Assembly (NCBI RefSeq): GCF_020193575.1
Contig: NZ_JADYVD010000016.1
Coordinates: forward strand, 1-64,000
Source: Ensifer sp. IC4062
Lineage (GTDB): Bacteria; Pseudomonadota; Alphaproteobacteria; Rhizobiales; Rhizobiaceae
Length of the DNA: 64,000 nt
Direction: 5' to 3'
The translations under genes and the position numbers were made by a program. This document shows, one piece after another, positions 15,978 to 25,147 of the stretch. The notes below the pieces were generated by a model, which searched no databases, was not told where the DNA came from, and saw nothing but the letters and a program-made list of their open reading frames with translations. Within the stretch, counting starts at the first letter, position 1. Each line of letters begins with the position of its first letter.

Positions 15978-16005
15978 GGGGCGCTCGCCCAACGGCAAAC
16001 GCCCC
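15978..16005 (-). terminator. Intercistronic hairpin between dppA and dppB
   Basis: On the minus strand GGGGCG (16005-16000) pairs with CGCCCC (15983-15978), followed after a few bases by CTTCCTTTTT. Such partial terminators or mRNA stabilisers commonly follow the binding-protein gene of an ABC operon. Confidence 0.5.
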
Positions 16006-16025
16006 CTTCGGGTCAGTCGGTAAGA

Positions 16026-17621
16026 TTACTCTACAATGTCAACGCCGTCGAAAGCAAAGTCGCCGAGCGGGCTCTGCACGAAGCCTTCAACGTTCTTGCG
16101 CATCGGGACGATGGAGAGCGAGTGGTCGAGCGTTGCCCACGGCGCTTCCTTCTTGAAGACGGCCTGAGCCTGCTGGTAGAGCTTGGTGCGCTCTGCAACG
16201 TCAGTTGCCTCCTTGGCCTTGGTCACCAGATCCTCGAACTCCTGGTTGCACCACTGAGCGCGATTGTTGCCGCCAACAGCGTCGCAACCAAGCAGCGTGT
16301 CGAGGAAGTTGTCCGGGTCACCATTGTCACCCGTCCAGCCGAGGATCACCGCACCGTCGCGATCCTTTGCTTTGGACTTCTCGAGATATTCGGCCCATTC
16401 ATAGGAGACGATCTCGACCTTGACGCCGATCTTGGCGAAATCGGCCTGGATCAATTCGGCGGCGCGACGTGCATTCAGCATGTACGGCCGAGCAACCGGC
16501 ATGGCCCAGACCTTCATGGACAGATCCTTGACGCCGGCATCCTCAAGCATCTTCTTGGCGACTTCCGGCTCGTAGGTGTCGTCCGCGATAGTGTCGTCAT
16601 AGGACCACATCGTCGGCGGAATCGGGTTCGTCGCCGGGGTAGCCTGACCCTGGAAGACGGTGTCGACGATCGCCTGCTTGTTGATCGCCTTGTTCAGCGC
16701 CCTGCGGACTTCAACCTTGTCGAAGGGAGGCTGCGTCGTGTTGTAAGCGAGATAGGCGACATTGAGGCCGGCCTGCTCCATCACCTTGAGATTCGGATCG
16801 GCCTTCATGGCTTCAACGTCAGCGGCGTTCGGATAGGGCATCAGGTGGCATTCGCCAGCCTGTAGCTTCTGGTAACGGACGGCGGCGTCAGTGGTGATCG
16901 AGAAGACCAGATCGTCGATCTTCTGTTTGCCGCCCCAATAATCCGGATGGGCCTTGTAACGAATGACCGCATCCTGCTGATAGCCGACGAAGGCGAACGG
17001 ACCGGTGCCGAGCGGCATCTGGTTGAGCTGGTTCATCTTGCCGTCGGTCTGCAGCTTATCGGCATATTCCTTCGACATGATCGATGCGAAGGGCATGGCA
17101 AGGTTGGCGAGGAACGGTGCTTCCTTGCGCTTCAGCTTGATCTTCACCGTCATGTCGTCGACCTTCTCGATCGACTCGAGCACATCCGGCAGCCCCATGC
17201 CGGCGAAGTATTCCCAGGAACCGCCGGTGACGTAGCCATGCCATGGATGGTCGGACTTCCACTGACGCTCAAGCGAGAAGATCACGTCGTCGGCGTTGAG
17301 TTCACGGGTCGGCGTGAAGAACTCGGTCGTCTGGAACTTGACGCCCGGACGGAGCTTGAAAGTGTATTCGAGGCCATCGTCAGAAATCGTCCAGCTTTCA
17401 GCAAGCCCCGGTTCGGTCTCCGTCGTGCCCTTTTTGAATTCGAGAAGGCGGTTGTAAACCGTGTGCGCGGCAGCGTCGAACGTCGTGCCGGCCGTGTAGA
17501 GGCCGGGATCAAAGCCTTCCGGCGAACCTTCAGAGCAGTAGACGAACGTCTTCGACCAAGCCGAGCCGGCCATCAGCGTGGCAAGCGCCGTCGCTGCGAA
17601 AAGAGTAATGAGCTTTTTCAT
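16026..17621 (-). CDS. dppA: Periplasmic dipeptide-binding protein DppA
   Basis: 531-residue precursor of the SBP family 5 type. The signal peptide is MKKLITLFAATALATLMAGSAWS, followed by KTFVYCSEGSPEGFDPG, the typical start of DppA. Later segments (LNADDVIFSLERQW, PLGTGPFAFVGYQ, VEVRRALNKAINKQAIVD) are family motifs. It delivers peptides, and in related bacteria also heme and aminolevulinate, to DppBCDF; substrate range here is inferred. First gene of the dpp operon. Its 5' side (17622-18160) holds the promoter region and a degenerate repeat at 17929-17975. Confidence 0.95.
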   Translation of the reverse strand: MKKLITLFAATALATLMAGSAWSKTFVYCSEGSPEGFDPGLYTAGTTFDAAAHTVYNRLLEFKKGTTETEPGLAESWTISDDGLEYTFKLRPGVKFQTTEFFTPTRELNADDVIFSLERQWKSDHPWHGYVTGGSWEYFAGMGLPDVLESIEKVDDMTVKIKLKRKEAPFLANLAMPFASIMSKEYADKLQTDGKMNQLNQMPLGTGPFAFVGYQQDAVIRYKAHPDYWGGKQKIDDLVFSITTDAAVRYQKLQAGECHLMPYPNAADVEAMKADPNLKVMEQAGLNVAYLAYNTTQPPFDKVEVRRALNKAINKQAIVDTVFQGQATPATNPIPPTMWSYDDTIADDTYEPEVAKKMLEDAGVKDLSMKVWAMPVARPYMLNARRAAELIQADFAKIGVKVEIVSYEWAEYLEKSKAKDRDGAVILGWTGDNGDPDNFLDTLLGCDAVGGNNRAQWCNQEFEDLVTKAKEATDVAERTKLYQQAQAVFKKEAPWATLDHSLSIVPMRKNVEGFVQSPLGDFAFDGVDIVE

Positions 17622-17928
17622 GAGCTTGCTTCCCAGATTTGTTTTTTGTTCTCGTATTTGCCTGACGCGGAATGACGTTTACACCCGGTCAAGGGCGGAT
17701 GGAACGACATTTGGCGTCGCAATGCAATAAGTCACTGCAGAAATTTGTCTATGCGAAAAATTCTTCCTTAAGTAGAGCTTGCACGCGTATCCACGATTTT
17801 CGAAGGCGAGCTCGATGCACCGCCATCCTTAACGGCGCGTTTACCGTCTGCATAAAGGAATTGACAGCAATTTCCGCGTGGCGCGCCAGAAGGACGCACC
17901 GTAGGTAGAGCGATCTCGCGCTACGGTG

Positions 17929-17975
17929 CCGCGCGTCGACGAGACGCGCAAAGGTCGCCCAGCAATAGGCGCTTC
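17929..17975. repeat. Degenerate partial RIME (right half)
   Basis: The segment GCTACGGTGCCGCGCGTC, ACGA, then GACGCGCAAAGGTCGC matches the inverted right half of the RIME elements; the left palindrome is missing or unrecognisable. It lies between dppA and the LuxR-family gene. Confidence 0.5.
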
Positions 17976-18160
17976 GCGGTGCCGCGGGATCACCCCAAAA
18001 TAGTGCGGTAGAAATGCTGCTCCTGTCGTGCAATAGAATGCACGCGCATTTCGGGGGAAACATTCGGCATGGGTTTCGAGGATTTGGCCGGCGACTTGGA
18101 GCTAGTGTCCATGTCAGCCTGGCCGGCAAACTGCTGCGCGGCTATGAGGAGATAGCGTGC

Positions 18161-18874
18161 GTGGCGGTCTTGCAAGAAAATCACAGGCGGTACGAGCTTC
18201 ATGAGGAGCTGGAGAAGGCTCTCAATCGTGTGGACTTCTTCCGCATTTTTCATACGTTGGCGCTGCGTTTCGGTTTTGGGCATTTCGGCATCCTGCAGCT
18301 CGGCAACGAGAACGACGCCTGCATGCTTTCCACTCGCCTGGTCCTCCACGACCTTCCTTCCGGGCTCGCCGAAGAATACGACAAGCGTCACCGTTTCGGT
18401 GACTCCATCGTCTACAAGGCCTTGCATGCCTCGAATATTTCGTCGGTATGGCGTGGGGAGGGTTCGACGCTGGGACCAGGTCAGAGCCTCCTTTCTCAAC
18501 TCGGTTTCGAGCTTTTGCTTTGCGTGCCGGTCAACGCGGCGATGACGGGAGCGCGCTATGCAGTGCTCTTCCTCGGCGATGGCGAGGACATCGAACAGGC
18601 CGCGCATTACGAGCTTTGCTATAGCGCCTCATCGGCCTTCGATTATTTCTATCGGGCGATGCTCGCCAACAAGGCCGGCATGGGCCTGACGCCGAGGGAA
18701 ACCGAAATACTCAAGTGGATTTCGCACGGAAAGACGGCCAGTGAGATTGCGCTGATCGTCTCGGTCTCGGAACACACCGTGAATTCACACACGGCAATGA
18801 TCCTCAAGAAGCTCGATGTGGTCAACCGGACGCAAATGGTCGCGAAAGCGATACGAGAACAGATTATACAATGA
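18161..18874 (+). CDS. LuxR-family regulator with AHL-domain-like N-terminus (LuxR solo)
   Basis: 237 residues from GTG 18161, chosen because GAGGAGA precedes it by eight bases and the length equals that of LuxR/TraR proteins; a reading to 18014 adds an unrelated leader. Residues 1-160 match the autoinducer-binding fold, and about 170-235 hold the helix-turn-helix (LTPRETEILKWISHGKTASE, SVSEHTVNSHTAMILKKL). At positions usually conserved for AHL contact it keeps the Tyr, the Asp and the later Trp (SVW), but the first Trp is Leu (GLAEEY) and the Pro after Asp is Ser (GDSIVY). No luxI gene is near. It may respond to another ligand. A receiver-domain gene follows. Confidence 0.85.
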   Translation: MAVLQENHRRYELHEELEKALNRVDFFRIFHTLALRFGFGHFGILQLGNENDACMLSTRLVLHDLPSGLAEEYDKRHRFGDSIVYKALHASNISSVWRGEGSTLGPGQSLLSQLGFELLLCVPVNAAMTGARYAVLFLGDGEDIEQAAHYELCYSASSAFDYFYRAMLANKAGMGLTPRETEILKWISHGKTASEIALIVSVSEHTVNSHTAMILKKLDVVNRTQMVAKAIREQIIQ

Positions 18875-18953
18875 AGTTGCCGGCGCCGCCGGCAAACCAC
18901 GCTAGCGGCCTGCTTCCCGATGGGCCGCCGATCAATCAGGGATGTGAACGTTC

Positions 18954-19358
18954 ATGATAAGGAAAGCCCACATCTTGCTCGTTGACGACAACCCAGCGGA
19001 AAACTTGGTCCTCAGCGCACTGATCAGGAAAGTGGATAGCATCGACATCGAACTGCACTACTGCCGGACCATGGACAGTGCGATCGCGTTTCTCCTTTCC
19101 GGCAAACCCGTCTCGATGATTTTGCTGGACAATCTCGTGCACCCTCGAGGTGATTTTCGCGAGACCGTTCCCGCACTGAGACATCAGGGTTTCATTGGCC
19201 CGATCGGTGTCATGTCGTCCTCGCCGGGCGACCCCTATTTCCAGAGCTTGGAAGAATATGGCGCCGATTTTCGGATCGACAAATCGGAAATCGATCCGAC
19301 GGCGATCGAATTCGTTCTAAGGGAATACTTGCCGGAGGAGTACGAGCGGCCGATATAG
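18954..19358 (+). CDS. Stand-alone response-regulator receiver protein
   Basis: 134 residues, one receiver domain with no output domain. The acidic pair is in ILLVDDNPAEN (residues 11-12), the phospho-acceptor Asp in MILLDNLVHP (about residue 60), the switch Ser in GVMSSSPGD, and the conserved Lys in RIDKSEID. It probably relays phosphate or acts by protein contact. It lies 79 bases below the LuxR solo on the same strand and converges on rirA; no histidine kinase is adjacent. The partner kinase is unknown. Confidence 0.85.
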   Translation: MIRKAHILLVDDNPAENLVLSALIRKVDSIDIELHYCRTMDSAIAFLLSGKPVSMILLDNLVHPRGDFRETVPALRHQGFIGPIGVMSSSPGDPYFQSLEEYGADFRIDKSEIDPTAIEFVLREYLPEEYERPI

Positions 19359-19385
19359 CACGGCCGCCACCAGGGGAAGCGGAAA

Positions 19386-19850
19386 TCAAGCCGCCGAGGT
19401 GCGCACCTGTGCCGTTTCGTCAAGGCCGAGAAGGAAGTTGATCTGCGGCCGAGCCTTGACTAGGTCGTCGATGGAATAGCCCTGAAGCACTTCGAAGAAG
19501 GCATTCAGAGCTTTGCGCAGCGCCGCGTTAAGGCCGCAGCTATCCACCAGCGGGCAGTCGATCTCACCAGCTTCGAAGCATTCCGCCATGGCGAAGCTGT
19601 CTTCGGTGACCTTCACGACGTCGAAGAGACTGATTTCGGATGCCGGCTTTGGCAGCCGCACACCGCCATTGCGGCCGCGAACGGTTTCCACCAGGCCTGC
19701 CTTGGTCAGCGGCTGCAAAATCTTGAACAGGAACAACTCGGAAACGCCGTAGGCCTTGGCGATCTCAGGGATGCGGCTGAGCTTCTCGCCGTTCGCTGCA
19801 CAGTACATCAGCATGCGAACCGCGTAGTTCGTTTGCTTCGTCAGACGCAT
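19386..19850 (-). CDS. rirA: Iron-responsive Rrf2 repressor RirA
   Basis: 154 residues with an N-terminal winged helix (MRLTKQTNYAVRMLMYCAAN) and the three cysteines that bind the Fe-S cluster at 91, 99 and 105, spaced CX7CX5C as in RirA. RirA represses iron-uptake genes in rhizobia under iron sufficiency. It is divergent from an iron-binding-protein gene. A TTTGGAA-CAA-TTCCAAA palindrome 55-71 bases upstream resembles the Irr (ICE) operator, consistent with the reported control of rirA by Irr in relatives. Confidence 0.96.
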   Translation of the reverse strand: MRLTKQTNYAVRMLMYCAANGEKLSRIPEIAKAYGVSELFLFKILQPLTKAGLVETVRGRNGGVRLPKPASEISLFDVVKVTEDSFAMAECFEAGEIDCPLVDSCGLNAALRKALNAFFEVLQGYSIDDLVKARPQINFLLGLDETAQVRTSAA

Positions 19851-19904
19851 AATTCACTCCGGAATCGAGAAATTCATCTTTTCATCATATAGGACGGATC
19901 ACAG

Positions 19905-19921
19905 TTTGGAACAATTCCAAA
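19905..19921. promoter_or_regulatory. ICE/Irr-like palindromic operator
   Basis: TTTGGAA (19905-19911), CAA, TTCCAAA (19915-19921): a perfect 7-base inverted repeat in the rirA/fbpA divergent region. Its arm length and 3-base centre match Irr-type iron control elements (TTTAGAA-N3-TTCTAAA), with G/C in place of A/T at one position. Assignment to Irr is inferred. Confidence 0.5.
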
Positions 19922-20037
19922 AAACAGCAAAAAATCACTTCTGATTGACGGCGACCTTTTCGCTGTTGACTGTCCGCGCGCGCGGCGTCAAAAGATGACC
20001 GATTTTGTTAAGTTACAAAACGAAACTGGAGGGCACC

Positions 20038-21081
20038 ATGCGCATGTCAACGACGATGATCGGGGCACTGTCGATAACCGCGACGCTGTTTGCTTCGACG
20101 GCACCCGTCTGGGCCGACGGCGAGGTCAACATTTATTCCTATCGCCAGCCGGATCTGATCCAGCCCCTGCTGGATGCCTTTACCAAGGAGACCGGCATCA
20201 CCACCAACGTGCTCTTCCTTGACAAGGGTCTTGTCGAGCGCATTCAGGCCGAAGGCGCAAATTCGCCTGCCGACGTCATTCTCACCGTCGACATCAGCCG
20301 CCTCACCGAAGCGAAGGACGCCGGCGTCACGCAGCCGGTCGCCAACGAGACGATCAATAAGGACATTCCGGCGCATTTCCGCGATCCGGACGGCAACTGG
20401 TTCGGCCTGACCACGCGCGGGCGCGTCGTCTACGCCTCGAAGGAGCGCGTGGCCCAGAACGACATCACCTACGAAGAACTTGCCGATCCGAAGTGGAAGG
20501 GCAAGATCTGCACCCGCGACGGCCAGCATTCCTACAATATCGGCCTCTTTGCCTCGATGGTTGCCCATCATGGCGAAGCCGAGACGGAGAAGTGGCTGAC
20601 CGGCCTCAGGAACAATCTGGCGAAGAAGCCGGACGGCGGCGACCGTGACCAGGCGAAGGCCATTCTCGCCGGCGAATGCGATCTCGCCATCGGCAACACC
20701 TATTACGTCGGCCTGATGATGACCAACGAAAGGGAGCCGGAGCAGAAGGAATGGGCGGCGGCCATCAAGGTCCTTTTCCCGAACGCCAAGGAGCGCGGCA
20801 CCCATGTCAACATTTCCGGCATGGCGCTCGCCAAGAACTCGCCGAACAAGGACAATGCCATCAAGCTGATGGAGTTCCTGTCCGAAGGCGAAGCGCAGAA
20901 GATCTATGCCGAGGAGGTTTTCGAATACCCAGTTCTTCCGGGCGCCGAACCGTCCGAAGTCGTCAAGTCCTTCGGAACGATCAAGCCGGACACGCTGCCG
21001 CTTGCCGACATCGCGGCCAACCGCAAGAAGGCGTCGGAACTGGTCGACAAAGTCGGTTACAACGACGGCCCGCAGGATTGA
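20038..21081 (+). CDS. Periplasmic ferric-iron-binding protein (FbpA/SfuA type)
   Basis: 347-residue precursor from ATG 20038 with a strong ribosome site (GGAGGGCACC). The signal peptide ends near STAPVWA. Motifs VNIYSYRQPDLIQPLLDAF and the two tyrosines in NTYYVGLMM are the ferric-binding Tyr pair of the FbpA family. It would deliver Fe3+ to an inner-membrane permease. It is divergent from rirA, suggesting iron control. No permease or ATPase follows; a fused FbpB-like permease is found about 9 kb away at 30.5 kb. A small inverted repeat (TTTTGT/ACAAAA, 20003-20020) precedes the start. Confidence 0.9.
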   Translation: MRMSTTMIGALSITATLFASTAPVWADGEVNIYSYRQPDLIQPLLDAFTKETGITTNVLFLDKGLVERIQAEGANSPADVILTVDISRLTEAKDAGVTQPVANETINKDIPAHFRDPDGNWFGLTTRGRVVYASKERVAQNDITYEELADPKWKGKICTRDGQHSYNIGLFASMVAHHGEAETEKWLTGLRNNLAKKPDGGDRDQAKAILAGECDLAIGNTYYVGLMMTNEREPEQKEWAAAIKVLFPNAKERGTHVNISGMALAKNSPNKDNAIKLMEFLSEGEAQKIYAEEVFEYPVLPGAEPSEVVKSFGTIKPDTLPLADIAANRKKASELVDKVGYNDGPQD

Positions 21082-21143
21082 GCGAAGCCATAATGGACGA
21101 TGAATGCAGCGGGTCCAAACGCCCGCTGTTTTCATTTGCACGA

Positions 21144-22205
21144 CTATTGCGACTGCGCCCGCAGTTCGGCGACGAGATCCAGGATCGCCTTCCGCCGCTC
21201 GGGTGTACCGGGATGCGTTGAAAATATGCTGGTCTCGGAGTGATCCTCGAGCTTCGTCTCGATAAGCTGGAAGAAGCGCGCGATCGCCGTCGGATCGCGG
21301 CCGGCCTTCAACATCAGTTCGACCGAATGCCGGTCGGCTGCCGCCTCTGCGGAGCGTGAGTAGGAAAGCGACAGGAGGCCGCCGCCCTGGACGAGCACGT
21401 CCTCGGCGCCGGAGCCGATGTCGCCGGCGATCAGCATGATGAGTGCGGCAACGCCGGCGGCGCGATAGATCTGCCGGAGACTGTGCTTCAGTTCGACGTG
21501 CCCTATTTCATGCGCGAGTACGCCGACGATCATCTCCGTATCATTGCCGGCCAGTTCGACCAGCTCATCGGTGAGGATCAGGGTTCCGTCCGGCAATGCA
21601 AAGGCGTTCGGACCGATCGCGCCGCCCTTGCGGAAGTTGAGCGTGTAGTCCCCTTCCCCTCCGGCGGAGAGCGCCGCAATGGCCCGGAAACCCTCGAGAA
21701 TCCTGTCGCGCCGTGCCGCATCAAGCTCGGAGTCGCCGAGCACCGTTCGATCTAGGGCCTCGAGCGTGCTCACCGACATGACCCGCGGCACGACGGGCGG
21801 TGTCACAGCAACGGCGACTTCGACGAGCGCGGGCAAGGCGAAGCGATAGATCAGAGCGCCCAGAAGGATAACGACTGCGACAAAGGCGAAGAGGCGCGGA
21901 TGAAAGCGCTCCATCCGGTGGATGATCCCTTCCCTGCCCCGGCCCTTTCGCGTGAGGAACCCATCGATCGCGTCGTTGTCGCTTGTCTCGAAAAGCGATC
22001 CGTCGGGGAAGGTGATCCGACGCGGGACAGCGCCGACCCGCGGCGAAATCTCAACGGCCGACAGCTTGCCACTGCTGAGTTCGGCGCCCGCATCGCCGTG
22101 GACCGCCAGGCGCTCTCCAGCCTCTGCGAGGCGCGAGGGCACCGAGCGGCTCGAACCGGCCGGATGCCACTCGCCAAATGCGATTGCCGGATTGTCAGAA
22201 GCCAA
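21144..22205 (-). CDS. M48-family membrane metallopeptidase
   Basis: 353 residues. A soluble N-terminal part (about 1-95) precedes a membrane helix (FAFVAVVILLGALIYRF) and a C-terminal peptidase domain with the zinc motif HEIGH (LAHEIGHVELKHS, about residue 233). The later STHPGTPERRKAI segment is the M48/YcaL-type closing motif. It probably degrades misfolded or unassembled envelope proteins. It overlaps the upstream DUF898 gene by 11 bases, so the two are coupled. Confidence 0.88.
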   Translation of the reverse strand: MASDNPAIAFGEWHPAGSSRSVPSRLAEAGERLAVHGDAGAELSSGKLSAVEISPRVGAVPRRITFPDGSLFETSDNDAIDGFLTRKGRGREGIIHRMERFHPRLFAFVAVVILLGALIYRFALPALVEVAVAVTPPVVPRVMSVSTLEALDRTVLGDSELDAARRDRILEGFRAIAALSAGGEGDYTLNFRKGGAIGPNAFALPDGTLILTDELVELAGNDTEMIVGVLAHEIGHVELKHSLRQIYRAAGVAALIMLIAGDIGSGAEDVLVQGGGLLSLSYSRSAEAAADRHSVELMLKAGRDPTAIARFFQLIETKLEDHSETSIFSTHPGTPERRKAILDLVAELRAQSQ

Positions 22206-23319
22206 AGTCGAAGCCTTCTATATCCATGAACTCCGCCCCGACCGCAGACCCCTCCTGCTCGATCGCCGAGAAGATCTCCCCGACTTCGCCTTCGAAACGG
22301 ATTGCGGTGTGCTCGTTGACGTAGCTGGCCATGCGGACTGCAGCCCATGGCCTCATGAGTCCGAGGGTTACCAATGTGATGACGAAGTTCGACATCGCAA
22401 TCCAAGTATAGCGGAACCGCGAGAGATCGCTCATCAAACGATGCTTGCCGTCGAAGGTGGTGGCGGACCAGGCGATATTGCGCACTCCGGCACGGTAAAA
22501 CAGTGATGCTGTCCCGAAGACGGCGAACATCAGAACATAGATGAGCACCGTCAGCGCCCCAATCGAGGCCTGAAGCTCGTCGGAAATTGCGTCGGGGTCG
22601 TCGATCAATGGCGCCATTGCGGTAATATTGATGGCGATGATAGCTCCGATGATCAGCAACCCAAGAAGGATCATTGCCGCTGATGGCAGCCAGGTCTTGT
22701 AGATCGCGCCAAGGGCCGGATCGGTTGCGAAGGCCTTCCGCCCATAGCGGAGATTGTTGCCGATGTAGCGGTATGACCAGCGACTGGCCAGTGGCGCAAG
22801 AATGCCGAGCGTCAGTGCTGCAAGCACTGGACCGACGATGAACGCCAGGAAGGCCCCACCGGTCCGCCCCACAAAGTCGAAGCGCACGTTGCGGTAGCTT
22901 GTAACCCGGGCGCTGAACCGCAAGCCTCGGGTGACAAGCCACGGCACAAAGAGGAAGAACAGCAGACCAAGCGCGCCGCCGGCGAGCGGCATGACGGTCA
23001 GTACGACGTTGTAAATGATCAAATAGGCGAACACGATCAAGCGGCCGATGAGGATCTGGCCGCCCTTGGCGTGATACTCGAAGCCGCGGCCAAGCAGCAC
23101 GGTGTTGCCGTAGAAATAGCGGTTGCGCCGGACCTTCGCCCAGGCCGAATAAATGCCGAGCGTGACAATCGTCAGCAGGATGTTGACGATCCATATCCCG
23201 AAATATTCCCTTGCGCTGCCGGCAAAGGACAAGCGCTGGAACCCGCCTGCCGGCGAGCGCCCAAAATTGTTACGACTGTCGAGATATGCCGGCATCGTTG
23301 CTGGCTCGCTCAAAGCCAT
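22195..23319 (-). CDS. DUF898 (YjgN-type) integral membrane protein
   Basis: 374 residues with about eight hydrophobic helices. Two repeats of the DUF898 pattern are visible: FGIWIVNILLTIVTLGIYSAW with KVRRNRYFYGNTV, and FVITLVTLGLMRPWAAVRM near the C-terminus. Function of the family is not established. It overlaps the downstream M48 peptidase gene by 11 bases; this pairing is recurrent in proteobacteria and suggests a joint envelope role. Confidence 0.88.
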   Translation of the reverse strand: MALSEPATMPAYLDSRNNFGRSPAGGFQRLSFAGSAREYFGIWIVNILLTIVTLGIYSAWAKVRRNRYFYGNTVLLGRGFEYHAKGGQILIGRLIVFAYLIIYNVVLTVMPLAGGALGLLFFLFVPWLVTRGLRFSARVTSYRNVRFDFVGRTGGAFLAFIVGPVLAALTLGILAPLASRWSYRYIGNNLRYGRKAFATDPALGAIYKTWLPSAAMILLGLLIIGAIIAINITAMAPLIDDPDAISDELQASIGALTVLIYVLMFAVFGTASLFYRAGVRNIAWSATTFDGKHRLMSDLSRFRYTWIAMSNFVITLVTLGLMRPWAAVRMASYVNEHTAIRFEGEVGEIFSAIEQEGSAVGAEFMDIEGFDFGF

Positions 23320-23487
23320 GATTTCCCCCTCGCGCTAGAAATGCCAGGCGATACGATGTTCGCCCGGCAGGCCGAAATGCATCGATGCTAAGACGGGCAC
23401 TATCCCCCGAAAGTCCCCGGGCGGCGAATCTCCGGCCGATGCAGTGATGCGCCGGCACGTTAGTTGTATCGCTGCGGTCGATGCAAC

Positions 23488-23513
23488 AAAAAAGGGCCTC
23501 CCGAAGGAGGCCC
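23488..23513 (-). terminator. Rho-independent terminator of mmsA
   Basis: On the minus strand GGGCCTCC (23513-23506), loop TTCG, GGAGGCCC (23501-23494), then six T (23493-23488). It lies 24 bases beyond the mmsA stop. Confidence 0.9.
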
Positions 23514-23536
23514 CGATGGGATGACCCTTGTGTTTC

Positions 23537-25033
23537 TCACCTCATCGTCGGGATGGAGAACTCGGCGCCATCCTTGATGCCGGACGGCCAACGGGAGGTG
23601 ATGGTCTTCGTCTTGGTCCAGAACTTGAATGAGTCCGTCCCATGCTGGTTGAGATCGCCGAAGGAAGAGGCCTTCCAGCCACCGAAGGAGTGGTAGGCGA
23701 GCGGAACCGGGATCGGCACGTTGACGCCGACCATGCCGATGTTGATGCGGGAGGCGAAGTCGCGCGCCGCATCGCCATCGCGGGTGTAGATGGCGACACC
23801 GTTGCCGTATTCGTGCTTCATCGGCAGGGACAGCGCTTCCTCGTAGTTCTTCGCACGCACGACCGAGAGAACCGGTCCGAAGATCTCTGTCTTGTAGATG
23901 TCCATGTCCGGCGTCACGTGGTCGAACAGGCAGCCGCCGATGAAATGGCCGTTCTCATAGCCCTGCAGCTTGAAGTCGCGGCCGTCGACGACGAGCTTCG
24001 CGCCCTGCTCGATGCCGCTGTCGATCAGGCTCCTGATACGCTGTTCGGCCTCCTTGGTAACGACCGGGCCCATATCGGCCTTCTCGTCGGTGTAGGGACC
24101 GATGCGCAGGCTCTCGACCATCGGCACCAGCTTGTCGATCAGCCGGTTTGCGGTTTCCTCGCCGACCGGAACGGCAACCGAGATCGCCATGCAGCGCTCG
24201 CCGGCGGAGCCATAGCCGGCACCGATAAGCGCATTGGCAGCCTGGTCAAGATCGGCATCCGGCATGATGACCATGTGGTTTTTGGCGCCGCCGAAGCACT
24301 GCGCGCGCTTGCCGTTCATCGCCGCGGTGCCGTAGACGTAGCGGGCGATCGGCGTCGAGCCGACGAAGGAAACGGCGGAAATATCCGGGTGCGTCAGGAT
24401 TGCGTCGACTGCACCCTTGTCGCCATTGACCACATTGAGCACACCGGCAGGCAGACCCGCCTCGATCATCAGTTCGGCGAGCCGGATCGGCACGGACGGG
24501 TCACGCTCCGACGGCTTCAGGATGAAGGCGTTGCCGCAGGCGATCGCCGGGGCGAACATCCACATCGGGATCATCGCCGGGAAGTTGAACGGGGTAATGC
24601 CGGCACCGATGCCGACGGCCTGGCGGATCGAGTACATGTCGATGCCCGGACCGGCGCCCTCGGTGAATTCGCTCTTCTGGAGATGCGGAACGCCGATCAC
24701 GAATTCGCAAACCTCAAGGCCACGAACGATGTCGCCCTTGGCGTCTTCGATCGTCTTGCCATGCTCACGCGAGAGCGTCTCGGCCAGCTCGTTCATGTTT
24801 TCGTTGAGGAGCTGGACGAATTTCATGAAAACGCGGGCGCGGCGCTGTGGGTTGGTGGCGGCCCACTTCGGCTGTGCGGCCTTCGCGCTTTCCACCGCTG
24901 CGGCGAGCTCTGCGTCGCTTGCGAGCGCCACGGTCCCCTGAACCTCACCGGTCGCGGGGTTGAAGATGTTGCTGGTGCGGCCGCTTTTGCCGGCAACACG
25001 CTTGCCATCGATGAAATGTCCGATTTCGTACAT
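23537..25033 (-). CDS. mmsA: Methylmalonate-semialdehyde dehydrogenase (CoA-acylating)
   Basis: 498 residues from ATG 25033 (MYEIGHFIDGKRV); the 14-residue longer frame is rejected. It is an aldehyde dehydrogenase of the MmsA/IolA class: the catalytic Cys lies in GSAGERCMAIS (about residue 284), with the FVGSTPIARYVY cofactor loop and GGAKNHMVIMPDADLDQ before it. The enzyme converts methylmalonate semialdehyde, or malonate semialdehyde from inositol, to propionyl- or acetyl-CoA. It serves valine and myo-inositol catabolism. A divergent LysR gene and a dyad in between suggest local control. Confidence 0.95.
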   Translation of the reverse strand: MYEIGHFIDGKRVAGKSGRTSNIFNPATGEVQGTVALASDAELAAAVESAKAAQPKWAATNPQRRARVFMKFVQLLNENMNELAETLSREHGKTIEDAKGDIVRGLEVCEFVIGVPHLQKSEFTEGAGPGIDMYSIRQAVGIGAGITPFNFPAMIPMWMFAPAIACGNAFILKPSERDPSVPIRLAELMIEAGLPAGVLNVVNGDKGAVDAILTHPDISAVSFVGSTPIARYVYGTAAMNGKRAQCFGGAKNHMVIMPDADLDQAANALIGAGYGSAGERCMAISVAVPVGEETANRLIDKLVPMVESLRIGPYTDEKADMGPVVTKEAEQRIRSLIDSGIEQGAKLVVDGRDFKLQGYENGHFIGGCLFDHVTPDMDIYKTEIFGPVLSVVRAKNYEEALSLPMKHEYGNGVAIYTRDGDAARDFASRINIGMVGVNVPIPVPLAYHSFGGWKASSFGDLNQHGTDSFKFWTKTKTITSRWPSGIKDGAEFSIPTMR

Positions 25034-25081
25034 CGAGTGCTCCTCCTGATCTTGATTGTAGTCCCATGATCGCACTACGAT

Positions 25082-25094
25082 TTGAACAATTCAA
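25082..25094. promoter_or_regulatory. LysR-type operator dyad in mmsA/lysR intergenic region
   Basis: TTGAA-CAA-TTCAA is a perfect inverted repeat of the T-N11-A form expected for LysR regulators, placed between the divergent mmsA and LysR-family genes. Confidence 0.5.
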
Positions 25095-25147
25095 TTTCCG
25101 ATATTCAGGAACCGTTGTGCAAAAATTAAAGCCCATGGAGCTGCAGC

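Noticed and set aside
18014-18160. Longer start of the LuxR gene at 18014
   Set aside because: The added 49 residues resemble no LuxR N-terminus, and GTG 18161 has a much better ribosome site.
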